64,000 nt of DNA from JAQWBS01 sp047975765 (GCA_047975765.1 JBKEEF010000003.1:9761-73760), one strand, 5' to 3'; positions 18,908 to 27,822 are shown, numbered from the stretch's first letter. A program made the numbers and translations. Notes: generated by a model not told the origin, from the sequence alone.

Positions 18908-18938
18908 AAAAGAGGAGCCTTCAAAAGCCCCTCTTTTT
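18908..18938 (+). terminator. Intrinsic terminator of the 18287 gene
   Basis: GAGGaGC pairs with GC.CCTC with one mismatch, followed by seven T residues, 13 bases after the stop codon. Confidence 0.8.
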
Positions 18939-18975
18939 TTATTTTCATTATATAAACTCAAACCAAAATCCAAAA

Positions 18976-19002
18976 AAAAGCGCCCTAGATAAGAGCGCTT
19001 TT
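18976..19002 (-). terminator. Intrinsic terminator of secE-nusG
   Basis: AAAAGCGC/GCGCTTTT stem (8 bp) with a T-run on the minus strand, 17 bases beyond the nusG stop. It shows that secE-nusG is terminated before rplK in this genome. Confidence 0.85.
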
Positions 19003-19019
19003 ACAACTTCTAAAAGAAA

Positions 19020-19550
19020 TTAAATTTTTTCAACTTGGCTATATTCTAATTCAACTGGAGTTGAACGTCCAAAGATAGAAACAGAAACTTTCAAACGGGA
19101 TTTCTCACTATCAATTTCTTCAACCAAACCAATGAACGAAGCAAATGGACCATCTGCCACTCTCACTTCATCACCAATTTCATAAGCCACAACAGTCTTA
19201 GGTCTTTCAACTCCTTCTTGCATCTGCATAATGATTTTTTCTGCTTCTTTGTCAGAAATAGGCAATGGTTTATTACGACCACCTAAGAAACCAGAAACTT
19301 TTGGAGTGTTTTTGATAACATGCCAAACATCATCATCCATAACCATTTTCACTAAAATATATCCAGGAAAGAATTTTCTTTCAGTGTTAACTTTTGTACC
19401 TTTTTTAACTTCAACAACTTCTTCAGTTGGAACAAGAATTTCAATAATTCTTTCTTCCAATTTTTTCAAAACAACTTGTTCTTTGATAGATTCAGCAACT
19501 TTCTTTTCTGAACCGGAATAAACTTGTACGACATACCAACGTGCTGACAT
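19020..19550 (-). CDS. nusG: Transcription elongation/antitermination factor NusG
   Basis: Binds RNA polymerase and couples it to Rho or the ribosome. The ATG at 19550 (176 residues, MSARWYVVQVYSGSE) is preceded by GGAG at 9 bases and is preferred to a TTG five codons earlier. The NGN domain runs through FFPGYILVKMVMDDDVWHVIKNTPKVSGFLG, and the KOW domain is near 125-155 (GDEVRVADGPFASFIGLVEEID). Its start region overlaps the end of secE. Confidence 0.96.
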   Translation of the reverse strand: MSARWYVVQVYSGSEKKVAESIKEQVVLKKLEERIIEILVPTEEVVEVKKGTKVNTERKFFPGYILVKMVMDDDVWHVIKNTPKVSGFLGGRNKPLPISDKEAEKIIMQMQEGVERPKTVVAYEIGDEVRVADGPFASFIGLVEEIDSEKSRLKVSVSIFGRSTPVELEYSQVEKI

Positions 19551-19554
19551 CTGA

Positions 19555-19749
19555 TTAATCTCCAAAACCTAATATCAAACTAACAACCCAACTAAGAATT
19601 TGGTCAACAAAAAAGAAGAATGTTGAAGCAACGGCAACAATGATTGCTACCATAATGAAAGTTTGAACGACTTCTTTTCTAGCCGGCCAAGAAACTTTTT
19701 TAACTTCTTGCTTAACTTGTCTCAAAAATTGTATTGGACTAATTTTCAT
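19555..19749 (-). CDS. secE: SecE, preprotein translocase subunit
   Basis: 64 residues, the minimal single-helix form of SecE. The amphipathic N-terminal region contains the conserved QVKQEVKKVSWPARKEV, and the transmembrane helix is at about 30-55. It clamps the two halves of SecY. It leads nusG in a two-gene operon. In many bacteria tRNA-Trp and tuf precede it directly; here about 44 kb intervenes. Confidence 0.95.
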   Translation of the reverse strand: MKISPIQFLRQVKQEVKKVSWPARKEVVQTFIMVAIIVAVASTFFFFVDQILSWVVSLILGFGD

Positions 19750-19893
19750 TTAACAAAATCCACTATAAACTGATTAAAAAACAACGGCATTGCAAATAAA
19801 TTGCAACAAACAATTTGCCCAAAACATAAACCATAATTTCAGACAATGCAACACTATTTTTATCTGATATATTATTTTTATAGATATATCAAT

Positions 19894-19923
19894 AAAAAAG
19901 AGAGTGAAACCACTCTCTTTTTT
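19894..19923 (-). terminator. Intrinsic terminator of the porin gene
   Basis: AAAAAAGAGAGTG pairs with CACTCTCTTTTTT around an AAAC loop; T-runs on both strands. Confidence 0.85.
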
Positions 19924-19941
19924 ACGCTTTTCAACGAAGGG

Positions 19942-21054
19942 TTAGAATTTAACCATTGCAGAAATACCTGCTGAGAACTGGTCTTTTTTACCATTTGTTC
20001 CATGTTCAAAAATTCTTTCTCCGCCATTACGGTCATAACGAACTTCTGGCTTAATCAACACATATTCCATTGGTTCATAATTAAGAGCCGCTGTCAAAGA
20101 ATATGCATCCATATTGTCCTTATCCATATTATCATATGAGTGAGTATATTCTGCACGACCACCAACAGCCAGCTTATCATTTAGTTTGTAAATAGCTTCA
20201 CCACTATAAACATATGCTCTGTTTTCACCTTCATGTTTGAATTTTTGATTTAAGAAAGCAAAAGCACCTTTAACTTCAAGACTTGAATTAACTTTGTAAC
20301 CAGCACTAAATTTCGTGATAACATTTTCTTCCTCTGGTTTATATTTACGGTCTTTAACTCCCATAACGTCCAAACCTAAATCTGTTTGACTGTTTAATGC
20401 ATATTTAGCACCTGCAAAAATTGCATTATTCTTAGAGCTGTCAAATGTACTATTTTCACCATTAGACCAACCACCATAAACGCTCATTTTGTCATTCAAG
20501 TTATAAGTTCCCATAACACCTGTTTGTGTTGCAGGAGTAATTCCATAGATATTAGAAAGAGAATAGAAAAATCTTTCTGATGCGATGAGGCTTTCCCCAC
20601 CCATTACGCCAAAGAATTTACCGGCTTTAATCGTGTAATCTTTATTTCCTAGTTCAAGATAAGCTTGAGGAATTGCTGAGAAGTATTCACTACTACCCCA
20701 TTTACTTTCATCATCTCTAGCTTCAAATCCATTAGATTGAGCCCAGTGAGCATCAGTACCAAACATATAGTCTACACGACCACCAACATCAAAAGATTTT
20801 GTTGTATCAATTTTTTTACCAACACCAATGTATGCTTGATTTAATTGACCGTCAGATTTATGATTGTTTAATAAACTTGCATTATCTTTGTTCCAGTATT
20901 GATTTTTATAAATACCAGCTTCAACGTTTCCAGTAACATAAAATAATTTATTATCTTTAATTGGATTAATTTCTGCTTTAGCTTCTGGAGCAAATGACAT
21001 CATAGCTGTCAAAGCAACTGCTGCACAAGAATATTTCAACATAGTCTTTTTCAT
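19942..21054 (-). CDS. Outer-membrane porin-like beta-barrel protein
   Basis: 370 residues. A clear signal peptide (basic KK start, hydrophobic core, predicted cleavage after AKA at 27) is followed by alternating beta-strand sequence throughout (for example VGGRVDYMFG, VMGTYNLNDKMSVYGGWSNG, AVGGRAEYTHSYDN). The C-terminal residue is Phe (AGISAMVKF), the signal for BAM-mediated insertion. It resembles general porins or the DcaP/OprD-like barrels of proteobacteria; substrate unknown. Monocistronic, between its own terminator and a 177-base upstream gap. Confidence 0.8.
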   Translation of the reverse strand: MKKTMLKYSCAAVALTAMMSFAPEAKAEINPIKDNKLFYVTGNVEAGIYKNQYWNKDNASLLNNHKSDGQLNQAYIGVGKKIDTTKSFDVGGRVDYMFGTDAHWAQSNGFEARDDESKWGSSEYFSAIPQAYLELGNKDYTIKAGKFFGVMGGESLIASERFFYSLSNIYGITPATQTGVMGTYNLNDKMSVYGGWSNGENSTFDSSKNNAIFAGAKYALNSQTDLGLDVMGVKDRKYKPEEENVITKFSAGYKVNSSLEVKGAFAFLNQKFKHEGENRAYVYSGEAIYKLNDKLAVGGRAEYTHSYDNMDKDNMDAYSLTAALNYEPMEYVLIKPEVRYDRNGGERIFEHGTNGKKDQFSAGISAMVKF

Positions 21055-21231
21055 TATTTTATTCCTTTCTAATGTTTAAGAACAAATTTAGGCTATAAAA
21101 TAGGAAAAAGAATAACAACCTAACTTTAGTTAGTATTAAGATAACATAATATTTCCATATATTCAGATACTTAGCAATCCCAAAGTTTTTAAGGTCTCTA
21201 AAAGAAAATAAAAACGATTCCTCTTAAAAAA

Positions 21232-22392
21232 CTAATCCACAATCTTTCGACTAAAAACAAGAAGATATAGAACAGCTCCTATTAAAACAACAATGGCACC
21301 AACTTGAGTCATGAAATAATCAGAAACGACTCCCATAATTACAGGAAAAACTGAACCACCGAAAATCCCCATAACCATCAACCCTGAAAGCTCATTTTCT
21401 TTTGATGGCAACCTTTTCATTGCTTGTGCTAAAGAAATAGGGAAAATGTTTGCATTTCCAAATCCAATTAACGCAAAACAAATATAAAGGGCAATTTCAT
21501 TTTTAATAAAACAAGCTAAAATCATACCCAAGGCCACAATCATCATACTTAAAGTGAAAAACTTTTTCACAGACCATTTGGCAATAATGAAAGCTCCAGA
21601 AAAAGATGCAAAAGTTCTAAACAAAAAATATACCATTGTTGCCTTCATTGCTTCATCAACCGTTATACCTGTTTTTTCCTGAAGAAGTTTAGCTGCTGTA
21701 ATATTTGTACCAACATCTATTCCCACATGACAAATTACTGCCATAAAACACAAAAATACCATTCCATTCTTTAGCAAAGCAAAACAAGCTTTGAAATCAG
21801 AATTTTTACTTACTTCTTTTTCTCTCACAATATCTTGTCTCAACAAGGTAAGAAAAGCAATTATGCCTTGAACAAAAAACACAAGATATAAAATTCTCCA
21901 GTTTCCAAAATGAACAGCAGAAAAAGATGCAATGAGCGGAGCTGCAAGAGAACAGCAGGCCTTCACAAATTGCCCAAAAGTCATGTAACTTGAAATTTTT
22001 TCATTCCCAACAATGTTTGACAGTAATGGATTGATTGAAACTTGCATCAAAACATTACCAATACCTAGCAATGAAAATGAAAAGACCATCAAATATAAAT
22101 TATAATCAACCAAAGGAATTATCACAGAAACTAATGTCAAAAACAAACTGATTAAAACCGTTTTCTTTCGCCCAATTTTGTTCATCAAAACACCCGTTGG
22201 AACAGCAAAAATTAAAAACCAGAAAAACACCATAAACGGAAAAATATTGGCAACCGTATCTGTAAGTTCAAAATCTTTCTTCATATAGTTTGAGGCAACA
22301 CCAACCAAATCAACAAAACCCATCGCAAAATAAGTCAACATAATTGGCAAAAGTAAGAAGAAGAAATTTTGTTTTTTAATTGTTTTGTCCAT
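21232..22392 (-). CDS. MFS sugar permease, FucP/GluP-like
   Basis: 386 residues with about 12 membrane helices and no signal peptide. The MFS loop motif between helices 2 and 3 appears as GVLMNKIGRKKTVLISL. The VICHVGIDVGTNITAAKLLQEKTG segment resembles the fucose/glucose:H+ symporter group. It directly follows a PfkB-type sugar kinase on the same strand (12 bases apart), suggesting uptake of a hexose, perhaps fructose, that the kinase then traps by phosphorylation. The substrate is inferred from this pairing only. Confidence 0.8.
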   Translation of the reverse strand: MDKTIKKQNFFFLLLPIMLTYFAMGFVDLVGVASNYMKKDFELTDTVANIFPFMVFFWFLIFAVPTGVLMNKIGRKKTVLISLFLTLVSVIIPLVDYNLYLMVFSFSLLGIGNVLMQVSINPLLSNIVGNEKISSYMTFGQFVKACCSLAAPLIASFSAVHFGNWRILYLVFFVQGIIAFLTLLRQDIVREKEVSKNSDFKACFALLKNGMVFLCFMAVICHVGIDVGTNITAAKLLQEKTGITVDEAMKATMVYFLFRTFASFSGAFIIAKWSVKKFFTLSMMIVALGMILACFIKNEIALYICFALIGFGNANIFPISLAQAMKRLPSKENELSGLMVMGIFGGSVFPVIMGVVSDYFMTQVGAIVVLIGAVLYLLVFSRKIVD

Positions 22393-22403
22393 AGCCTTTC
22401 TCC

Positions 22404-23282
22404 TTATAATAGGATAACGTCTCTATCATACGTTGGCCAAGCTCCCTGCTTTGTACAGACAAAAGCAGAAACCTTAACTGCATATTCATGAGCTTTCTCA
22501 ATTGACATCCCTTTAATTATTGCACACAAAAAAGCGCCAGAAAAAGCATCTCCAGCCCCAACCGTATCCACAACCTTGACCTTTGGTGTCTCAAGATAAG
22601 ACTTTTCTTTTCCAGAATAAACAATGCTATATTTTTCACCTGCTGTGAAAAGAAGAAATTTGAGTTTATATTTCTCTATAAAATATTTACAAATTTCTTC
22701 ATCTGTTCCTTCAAGCCCAAAGAGTTTCTTTACAACAACCATTTCCTCATCATTAATTTTAAAAACATTTGAATAGCTAAGCAATTCATGAATGAGTTCC
22801 TTTGAATAATAGTTAAGTCGTAAGTTTATATCAAAATACTTATAAGCTTTTTCTGACGCAAAGCTCAATAAGGTTAAAATTGTTTTTCTTGAAAAGTCAT
22901 TTCGAAGTGCAAGTGTTCCATAACAAATCGCATCGGCTCTTTGAACAATCTCAATAGCTTTATCTGTAAGTGGAATATAATCCCAAGCAACATCTTCAAC
23001 AATTTCATAAGTTGGCATCCCTTTACTATCCAACTTGACATTGACCGTTCCTGTCGGAAAATCAACTTTTTCAAGAAAAGCCAAAATTTTGTTCTTGTGA
23101 AGTTCTGAAACTATTTCTTCTCCTAAAGCATCTGAACCTATAGCGCTAATTGCATATCCTTTTGCCCCAAGTTGTGATGCATGATAAACAAAATTTATTG
23201 GAGCACCTCCTGCCTTTTTTCCAGTAAGGAAAATATCCCACAGCAATTCTCCCATACCAACGACAACAATTTTCTTAGTCAT
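22404..23282 (-). CDS. PfkB-family sugar kinase, fructokinase-like
   Basis: 292 residues, ribokinase fold. The N-terminal substrate motif is GMGELLWDIF...GGAPINFVYHASQLGA (9-40). The C-terminal PfkB signature DTVGAGDAFSGAF (239-251) contains the catalytic base Asp245. It phosphorylates a sugar with ATP; the short form and GGAPINF signature resemble bacterial fructokinases, but ribokinase or another hexokinase activity is possible. It precedes the MFS permease gene as the first gene of a two-gene operon. Confidence 0.85.
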   Translation of the reverse strand: MTKKIVVVGMGELLWDIFLTGKKAGGAPINFVYHASQLGAKGYAISAIGSDALGEEIVSELHKNKILAFLEKVDFPTGTVNVKLDSKGMPTYEIVEDVAWDYIPLTDKAIEIVQRADAICYGTLALRNDFSRKTILTLLSFASEKAYKYFDINLRLNYYSKELIHELLSYSNVFKINDEEMVVVKKLFGLEGTDEEICKYFIEKYKLKFLLFTAGEKYSIVYSGKEKSYLETPKVKVVDTVGAGDAFSGAFLCAIIKGMSIEKAHEYAVKVSAFVCTKQGAWPTYDRDVILL

Positions 23283-23433
23283 TTTAGCCTCGCAAATATT
23301 TTCTATCTAAATATTATAATCTCAATTACTGATTAAAACCATATTTTCTTGCTAAATTTTATTGACAACAAACATTTATCTTCCATATTATGAACTTTAT
23401 ATATTTCAAAACATTAAGGTCTCAAATTACACC

Positions 23434-24738
23434 ATGGATATAACACAGATAACGCTAAACTTGATTCTTGTTTTTGTTCTTGTTTTAGCAAACGCATTTT
23501 TTGTCGTCTCAGAATTTTCAATTGTCAAAATCAGAAGAACAAAACTGACTGAACTTTCCAATTTAGGAAACAAAAAAGCGCAAGTCGCACTAAAAATCAC
23601 AGGAAAACTTGATACTTATCTTAGTGCCATCCAACTTGGAATTACACTAGCTTCATTGGGGCTTGGTTGGGTTGGCGAACCTGCTGTTTCTAAACTTTTA
23701 GAATATTGGTTTGCAAATCTCTTTGCAAATAATCCAGTTTTGCTCCACTCTTTGAGTTTTGGTATTGCCTTTTCTTTCATTACGCTTCTTCACGTTGTTT
23801 TGGGAGAACTCATTCCGAAATCACTTGCTATTCACAAAACTGAAACTTTTGTTTTGTTGGTTGCTTATCCACTTTTCTGGTTCAACAAAATTTTCTTCCC
23901 TCTCATTGTTATCTTTGACAAACTAGCTGTCTTTTCTCTTAAGCTTATGGGAGTCAAACCAACGAGCGAAAGTGAACTTGCGCACTCAGAAGAAGAAATC
24001 AAACTCATTGCCAGTGCTTCCCAACTTGGGGGAGTAATTGATGAAACAGAAAGCGAAATCATCAAAAATGCGGTTGATTTTTCAGATACAGTCGTTAAGG
24101 AAATTATGATTCCAAGACAAGATATCCAATTTTTCAACACAACAGATACTTACGAAACTGTTTTGAAGAAGATTAAGAACACCCGTTTGAACAGATATCT
24201 TCTCTGTGAAAAAGATAAAAAAAATAATATTGTCGGAATGATTCACGTTCGAGATTTGCTTGGACTCGAAATGGAAGAAAAGTTCAACCTCAAAAATATT
24301 GCTCGAGAAATTTTATATGTTCCTGAAAACCAACCAATCTCTCAAACACTCCAAGTTATGATGAGAAAACACATTCACCTTGCTATCATTGTAGATGAAT
24401 ATGGTGAAACTGTTGGTCTAATTACAATGGAAGATATTTTAGAAGAACTTGTTGGTGACATTGCAGATGAACATGATCCCGAGTTTGAAGAAGAAGACAT
24501 CAAATTTCTCAAAGACGGAAGCTATGAATTTGATGGCATGGTTCTGCTTGAAGATGTTATCGAAATTATGGGCTTACCAGATTTTGACTATGAAGAAAAC
24601 ACAGTTGGAGGACACGTCTTCACACTTTTAGGTCACAAGCCAAAAATTGGAGATAAAACTGAAAATGATCTATGCCAATTTGAAGTTTTAGCAACGAAAA
24701 AAATGCGTATCACAAGAGTTAAGGCAATAAAAAAATAG
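23434..24738 (+). CDS. CorC/HlyC (CNNM-type) membrane protein
   Basis: 434 residues from the ATG at 23434; a TTG 24 codons earlier has no better support. Domain order: DUF21/CNNM transmembrane domain (about 1-185, with LGELIPKSLAIHKTE), a pair of CBS domains (IPRQDIQFFNTTDTYETVL and VPENQPISQTLQVMM...IVDEYGETVGLITMEDILEELVGDI), then the CorC_HlyC C-terminal domain (FDGMVLLEDVIEIMG). Such proteins act in magnesium or cobalt efflux; the older hemolysin label is probably misleading. Followed by its own terminator. Confidence 0.88.
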   Translation: MDITQITLNLILVFVLVLANAFFVVSEFSIVKIRRTKLTELSNLGNKKAQVALKITGKLDTYLSAIQLGITLASLGLGWVGEPAVSKLLEYWFANLFANNPVLLHSLSFGIAFSFITLLHVVLGELIPKSLAIHKTETFVLLVAYPLFWFNKIFFPLIVIFDKLAVFSLKLMGVKPTSESELAHSEEEIKLIASASQLGGVIDETESEIIKNAVDFSDTVVKEIMIPRQDIQFFNTTDTYETVLKKIKNTRLNRYLLCEKDKKNNIVGMIHVRDLLGLEMEEKFNLKNIAREILYVPENQPISQTLQVMMRKHIHLAIIVDEYGETVGLITMEDILEELVGDIADEHDPEFEEEDIKFLKDGSYEFDGMVLLEDVIEIMGLPDFDYEENTVGGHVFTLLGHKPKIGDKTENDLCQFEVLATKKMRITRVKAIKK

Positions 24739-24745
24739 CCCTAAA

Positions 24746-24778
24746 AAAACCGTTTCATTTAGAAACGGTTTTTTTATT
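24746..24778. terminator. Bidirectional intrinsic terminator
   Basis: AAAAAACCGTTTC pairs with GAAACGGTTTTTT around an ATTTA loop; serves the 23434 gene and the convergent desulfoferrodoxin. Confidence 0.9.
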
Positions 24779-24794
24779 ACAAGATATTCAGATT

Positions 24795-25181
24795 TTATTT
24801 CTCAAAATCAACAGCCCACAAACCATGTAAGTTACAATATTCATAAACAGTCACACCACCTTCAGGAATCTCAAATTCTGCTTCAGGTTTTGAATTAATA
24901 TCTAAATCAATTCTTGTCGTTTTGTTTTTTTCTGCAACAACAATAAATGCAATATGATGCTCAGCTGTCATTGGGTGCTCAACAGAACCCACTTGAACCT
25001 TCAATTTTCCATTTTCAATCTTAACTGCTGGCACATGCTTTTCTTGAGAAGCATCAACAGTGTTAACTTTTAAGAGTTCCATTGGATGATTACAACAAGC
25101 CAAAGGACCACCTGCACGAACAGTTTCTTCAGTCACATGACCACAAATGTTACACTTATAAAATTTTCTTTCATACTTCAT
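24795..25181 (-). CDS. dfx: Desulfoferrodoxin (superoxide reductase, class I)
   Basis: 128 residues. Reduces superoxide to peroxide without releasing oxygen, a hallmark of anaerobes. The N-terminal desulforedoxin FeCys4 site has Cys10, 13, 29 and 30. The catalytic Fe(His4Cys) centre is supplied by His49, His69, His75, Cys116 and His119, with the EKHVP loop carrying Glu47. The gene lies 21 bases downstream of an FMN reductase on the same strand, which could relate to its electron supply (inference). Confidence 0.93.
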   Translation of the reverse strand: MKYERKFYKCNICGHVTEETVRAGGPLACCNHPMELLKVNTVDASQEKHVPAVKIENGKLKVQVGSVEHPMTAEHHIAFIVVAEKNKTTRIDLDINSKPEAEFEIPEGGVTVYEYCNLHGLWAVDFEK

Positions 25182-25202
25182 TTTAATTCTCCATATTTAT
25201 GT

Positions 25203-25745
25203 TTATTTATTAACTTTTTTCAAAAAAGCATCCATATAAGATGAATAGAATTTCTTACTTCCTTCATCAGAAAATTCTGAGTTTTCTGTTATATCACCTT
25301 CTTTATATTTTGCATAAAGCTCTGGTTGCCCCATAACATCCATATTAAAAAATGCTAAAACATTTCTCAAATGAGCTTGAGCAAGAGCTGTTCCAATAGC
25401 CCCTAAAGAAACCCCTAAAATTCCTGCAATTTTGTTTGCAAGAGAGATTTGACCGTAAGGACGAGATGACCAATCCAAAGCATTTTTTAACACCCCTGAA
25501 ACAGAACGGTTATATTCTGGAGTCACAAACAAGATAGCATCTTGTGCTTCAATTTCTTTTTTAAATTTTATAACAGAAGCAGGAAGATCACCTTCGATAT
25601 CCACAGAAAAGAAAGGTAAATCCTTAATTTCAATAAAAGTAAAATCAGCTTCTTTTTCTTTCAACTTCACGAGCGCTTTTGCAAATTTACGGTTAATCGA
25701 ACCTTTTGCAATACTTCCCACAATCACACCAATTTTTTTCATCAT
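25203..25745 (-). CDS. NADPH-dependent FMN reductase-like flavoprotein
   Basis: 180 residues of flavodoxin-like fold. The phosphate loop GSIAKGSINRKFAKAL (near 11-26) and the PEYNRSVSGVLKNALDW flavin-binding segment (near 98-114) are characteristic of the NADPH:FMN/azoreductase (SsuE/ChrR-like) family. Cytosolic. First gene of a two-gene unit with desulfoferrodoxin, so an antioxidant or electron-transfer role is likely. Its exact substrate cannot be read from the sequence. Confidence 0.88.
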   Translation of the reverse strand: MMKKIGVIVGSIAKGSINRKFAKALVKLKEKEADFTFIEIKDLPFFSVDIEGDLPASVIKFKKEIEAQDAILFVTPEYNRSVSGVLKNALDWSSRPYGQISLANKIAGILGVSLGAIGTALAQAHLRNVLAFFNMDVMGQPELYAKYKEGDITENSEFSDEGSKKFYSSYMDAFLKKVNK

Positions 25746-25908
25746 TTTCTCCTTAATTTATATTAGTTATCTATAATCTATGTTTTTATATCAGCAAATA
25801 CAAGATGTTCTTTTCATTTAGTTGCCACTTTTGGATAGAAACTTGTTTTTTCTAGACTATTTTAAAATATAGGATATTCTTCTTTTTTTTAACAATTGGA
25901 GTGAAATT

Positions 25909-26187
25909 TTGACAATTAGAAAAAAGCTAAAAAACCTACTTGTAAAACTGCTAGGTTACGAACTTTATTATATCGCCAAACCAATCACAGAACATGACAT
26001 CAACCGTGCTCAACGTCTTTGGGCGTCTGGCATTTTGAGAATTGGAAGACTTTACAGAAATGGTGAAGATTATGTTAGCAGTGCAGAAAAAATGATTGAT
26101 AAACTCTATAGCTATGAAGATGGACAAGTCCTTTTCAAACCAACAAATGCTAAAGAAGACCAATTTAGAATAGAATATGAAAATTAA
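25909..26187 (+). CDS. Short NTF2-like family protein, probably C-terminally truncated
   Basis: 92 residues starting at a TTG preceded by GGAG. The segment ITEHDINRAQRLWASGILRIGRLY..GEDYV through GQVLFKPTNAKEDQFR resembles the N-terminal half of small secreted NTF2/SnoaL-like proteins often misnamed phosphoribosyl-AMP cyclohydrolase. Family members continue for about 50 more residues after the LFKPT..A..QFR block. Here the frame stops ten residues after it starts and overlaps the macro-domain gene by 11 bases. No signal peptide. It may be a natural short form or a remnant. Confidence 0.55.
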   Translation: MTIRKKLKNLLVKLLGYELYYIAKPITEHDINRAQRLWASGILRIGRLYRNGEDYVSSAEKMIDKLYSYEDGQVLFKPTNAKEDQFRIEYEN

Positions 26188-26809
26188 CAACATTGAAGTA
26201 AATTTTATTTCTGGCGATATTACTAAATTAGTTGTAGATGCCTATATTATTCCTCAGTTTTTTTGTCAAGCATCAACGGCTGGTGTTGGAGGTGCAGTAA
26301 TGCGTTCTGGAGCACTTGAAGGAATTGAAGCATATCAGAAATATATTGATAAAAATGGCAATCTAAACTTCGGCGAAGGGATTATAACAAAATCTGGAGG
26401 AGGAAATTCAAATTTTCTCTTGCATGTTGCCTCCGTTGATTCCGGCAAAGAAAATGAGTTTCAAACAATTCAAAAAGCTATTTATACGGCGCTTTATTTA
26501 GCAAACCAACAAAAGCTTTCAACAATTGCAACCCCTGCTCTCGGAACACTTTCCGCTGAACAATCAGCCAAAGCAATATTTTCAGCGATTGACCAGTTTT
26601 CAAAAACAGCAAATGGCATAGAAAATATCTCTCTTGTCTTTTTCAATGATCCAACAGCCATTGAAACGTCAAAAAACATCTTACTCAATGACCTGTATCA
26701 TGTCCAAGCTGAAGAAGGGGCTAAAACCGTAGATTACAACAAAGTCCATGAAGAACTTCTGGAAAATGGTGTCAAAAACGTAGCATTCTTCAATCTAATG
26801 GAGTCTTAA
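26177..26809 (+). CDS. Macro-domain protein (ADP-ribose binding)
   Basis: 210 residues. The macro fold starts at NNIEVNFISGDITKLVVDAYI (3-23) with the GDIT signature. The ligand loop ASTAGVGGAVMRSGALEGI is near 33-51, and the second phosphate loop ATPALGTLSAEQSAKAI is near 115-131. Macro domains bind or hydrolyse ADP-ribose derivatives; the catalytic Asn of the deacetylase type is not obvious, so binding rather than hydrolysis is possible. A helical tail of about 45 residues follows. It overlaps the preceding gene, suggesting coupled translation. Confidence 0.75.
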   Translation: MKINNIEVNFISGDITKLVVDAYIIPQFFCQASTAGVGGAVMRSGALEGIEAYQKYIDKNGNLNFGEGIITKSGGGNSNFLLHVASVDSGKENEFQTIQKAIYTALYLANQQKLSTIATPALGTLSAEQSAKAIFSAIDQFSKTANGIENISLVFFNDPTAIETSKNILLNDLYHVQAEEGAKTVDYNKVHEELLENGVKNVAFFNLMES

Positions 26810-26811
26810 AA

Positions 26812-26847
26812 AACACCCCTAATTCTGGAAACAGATTTAGGGGTGTT
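26812..26847. terminator. Intrinsic terminator between convergent genes
   Basis: AACACCCCTAA pairs with TTAGGGGTGTT, with four further pairs inside, around a GAAA loop, between the macro-domain gene and the acetyltransferase. T-runs are weak. Confidence 0.7.
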
Positions 26848-26864
26848 CATATTTCTTAATGCTC

Positions 26865-27368
26865 TCACTCAACAGCAATCCAATATCTTCGACTAGCTTC
26901 TTCTATATTTTCTAAAACTCCACCGCATTTTTCAATCGTTTTATAACTTGCACAATTATTATCATTACAGGTGACTAAGACTTTCTCTATTTTCATTTCT
27001 TTTGCTTTCTTGAGTGTTTCCAAAAGCAATATTTTTGCATAACCTTTTCCTCTATATTTAGGAGAAAGCCCATAGCCAATGTGCCCACCATGTTTTAATA
27101 AGCTAGGGGTTAGAAAGTGACGTAACTTAGAAAATCCAACAGGAACGTCGTCAACAAAAAGAATGTAATATGTTTGAGGAACCTTTCCACTTTGTTCCGT
27201 CTTTGACACAGATTCCTCAATAAAACTTGCTATCATCAAGTCAAAACACTCTCTTGAAATACCATTTAACTTATTCATAAAACCATTTTCTTCTTTAGGA
27301 ATATCATTAAACATTTCAAAAACAGAATCTTCTTCATTATTTTGTATGGATATCAAGATAACTTTCAT
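26865..27368 (-). CDS. GNAT-family N-acetyltransferase
   Basis: 167 residues from the ATG at 27368, which has a strong GGAGGT site; frames extending to 27443 lack one. The acetyl-CoA motif A is IGYGLSPKYRGKGYAKILLLETL, with the RGKGYA pyrophosphate loop, and CNDNNCASYKTIEKCGG is the motif B region. It resembles uncharacterised small-molecule acetyltransferases (YjaB/YafP-like organisation). Substrate unknown. Single gene, convergent with the macro-domain gene. Confidence 0.85.
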   Translation of the reverse strand: MKVILISIQNNEEDSVFEMFNDIPKEENGFMNKLNGISRECFDLMIASFIEESVSKTEQSGKVPQTYYILFVDDVPVGFSKLRHFLTPSLLKHGGHIGYGLSPKYRGKGYAKILLLETLKKAKEMKIEKVLVTCNDNNCASYKTIEKCGGVLENIEEASRRYWIAVE

Positions 27369-27634
27369 AAAAAACACCTCCAATAGTACTTTTGTCATCA
27401 AATCTAAAATCTTTAAACTTAGCAGAATTTTCAATCTTAACATTTCTAATATATTGATAATACAACAACCAATTTATGAAATCTATTCTTAAATCCACCC
27501 ATAACCTTATCTATATTTTTAAAACCAGTTTTTAAAATCATTACTTTATCCTTAATATTTATATTTTATTATATGCCAACAACAGTGCTTACTACACCAA
27601 CAAAGTCAACCTAATTATGCCATCATAAATTCAT

Positions 27635-27693
27635 TTGACAGAGCAATATATAGGAATAAAATCCTTGATATTTTGTTTGGTTTATTGTATATA
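27635..27693 (+). promoter_or_regulatory. Two overlapping-range sigma70 promoters for the lysozyme-like gene
   Basis: The first is TTGACA (27635-27640), 16 bases, TAAAAT (27657-27662). The second is TTGATA (27665-27670), 17 bases, TATATA (27688-27693). Both point toward 27823. The stretch 27369-27634 upstream is AT-rich and holds no recognisable feature. Confidence 0.55.
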
Positions 27694-27710
27694 AGAAAAG
27701 TCACTAGGGA

Positions 27711-27741
27711 GAAGTGTATCTAAAAGATGCACTTCTTTTTT
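27711..27741 (+). terminator. Leader hairpin 1, terminator-like
   Basis: GAAGTGTATC pairs over 10 bp with GATGCACTTC around TAAAA, followed by six T residues. It lies about 18 bases after the predicted start site and before the coding region, so it may act as an attenuator or the end of a small RNA. Confidence 0.7.
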
Positions 27742-27759
27742 GTTATAACAATAAAATTA

Positions 27760-27790
27760 GAGTCATTGGTTTTGCCAGTGGCTCTTTTTT
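27760..27790 (+). terminator. Leader hairpin 2, terminator-like
   Basis: GAGTCATTGG pairs over 10 bp (two G-U pairs) with CCAGTGGCTC around TTTTG, followed by six T residues, 33 bases before the lysozyme-like gene. Second of two consecutive terminator-like structures in one leader. Confidence 0.7.
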
Positions 27791-27822
27791 AGTTTTAAAT
27801 ATTTAAATATGGAGAAAATAAA

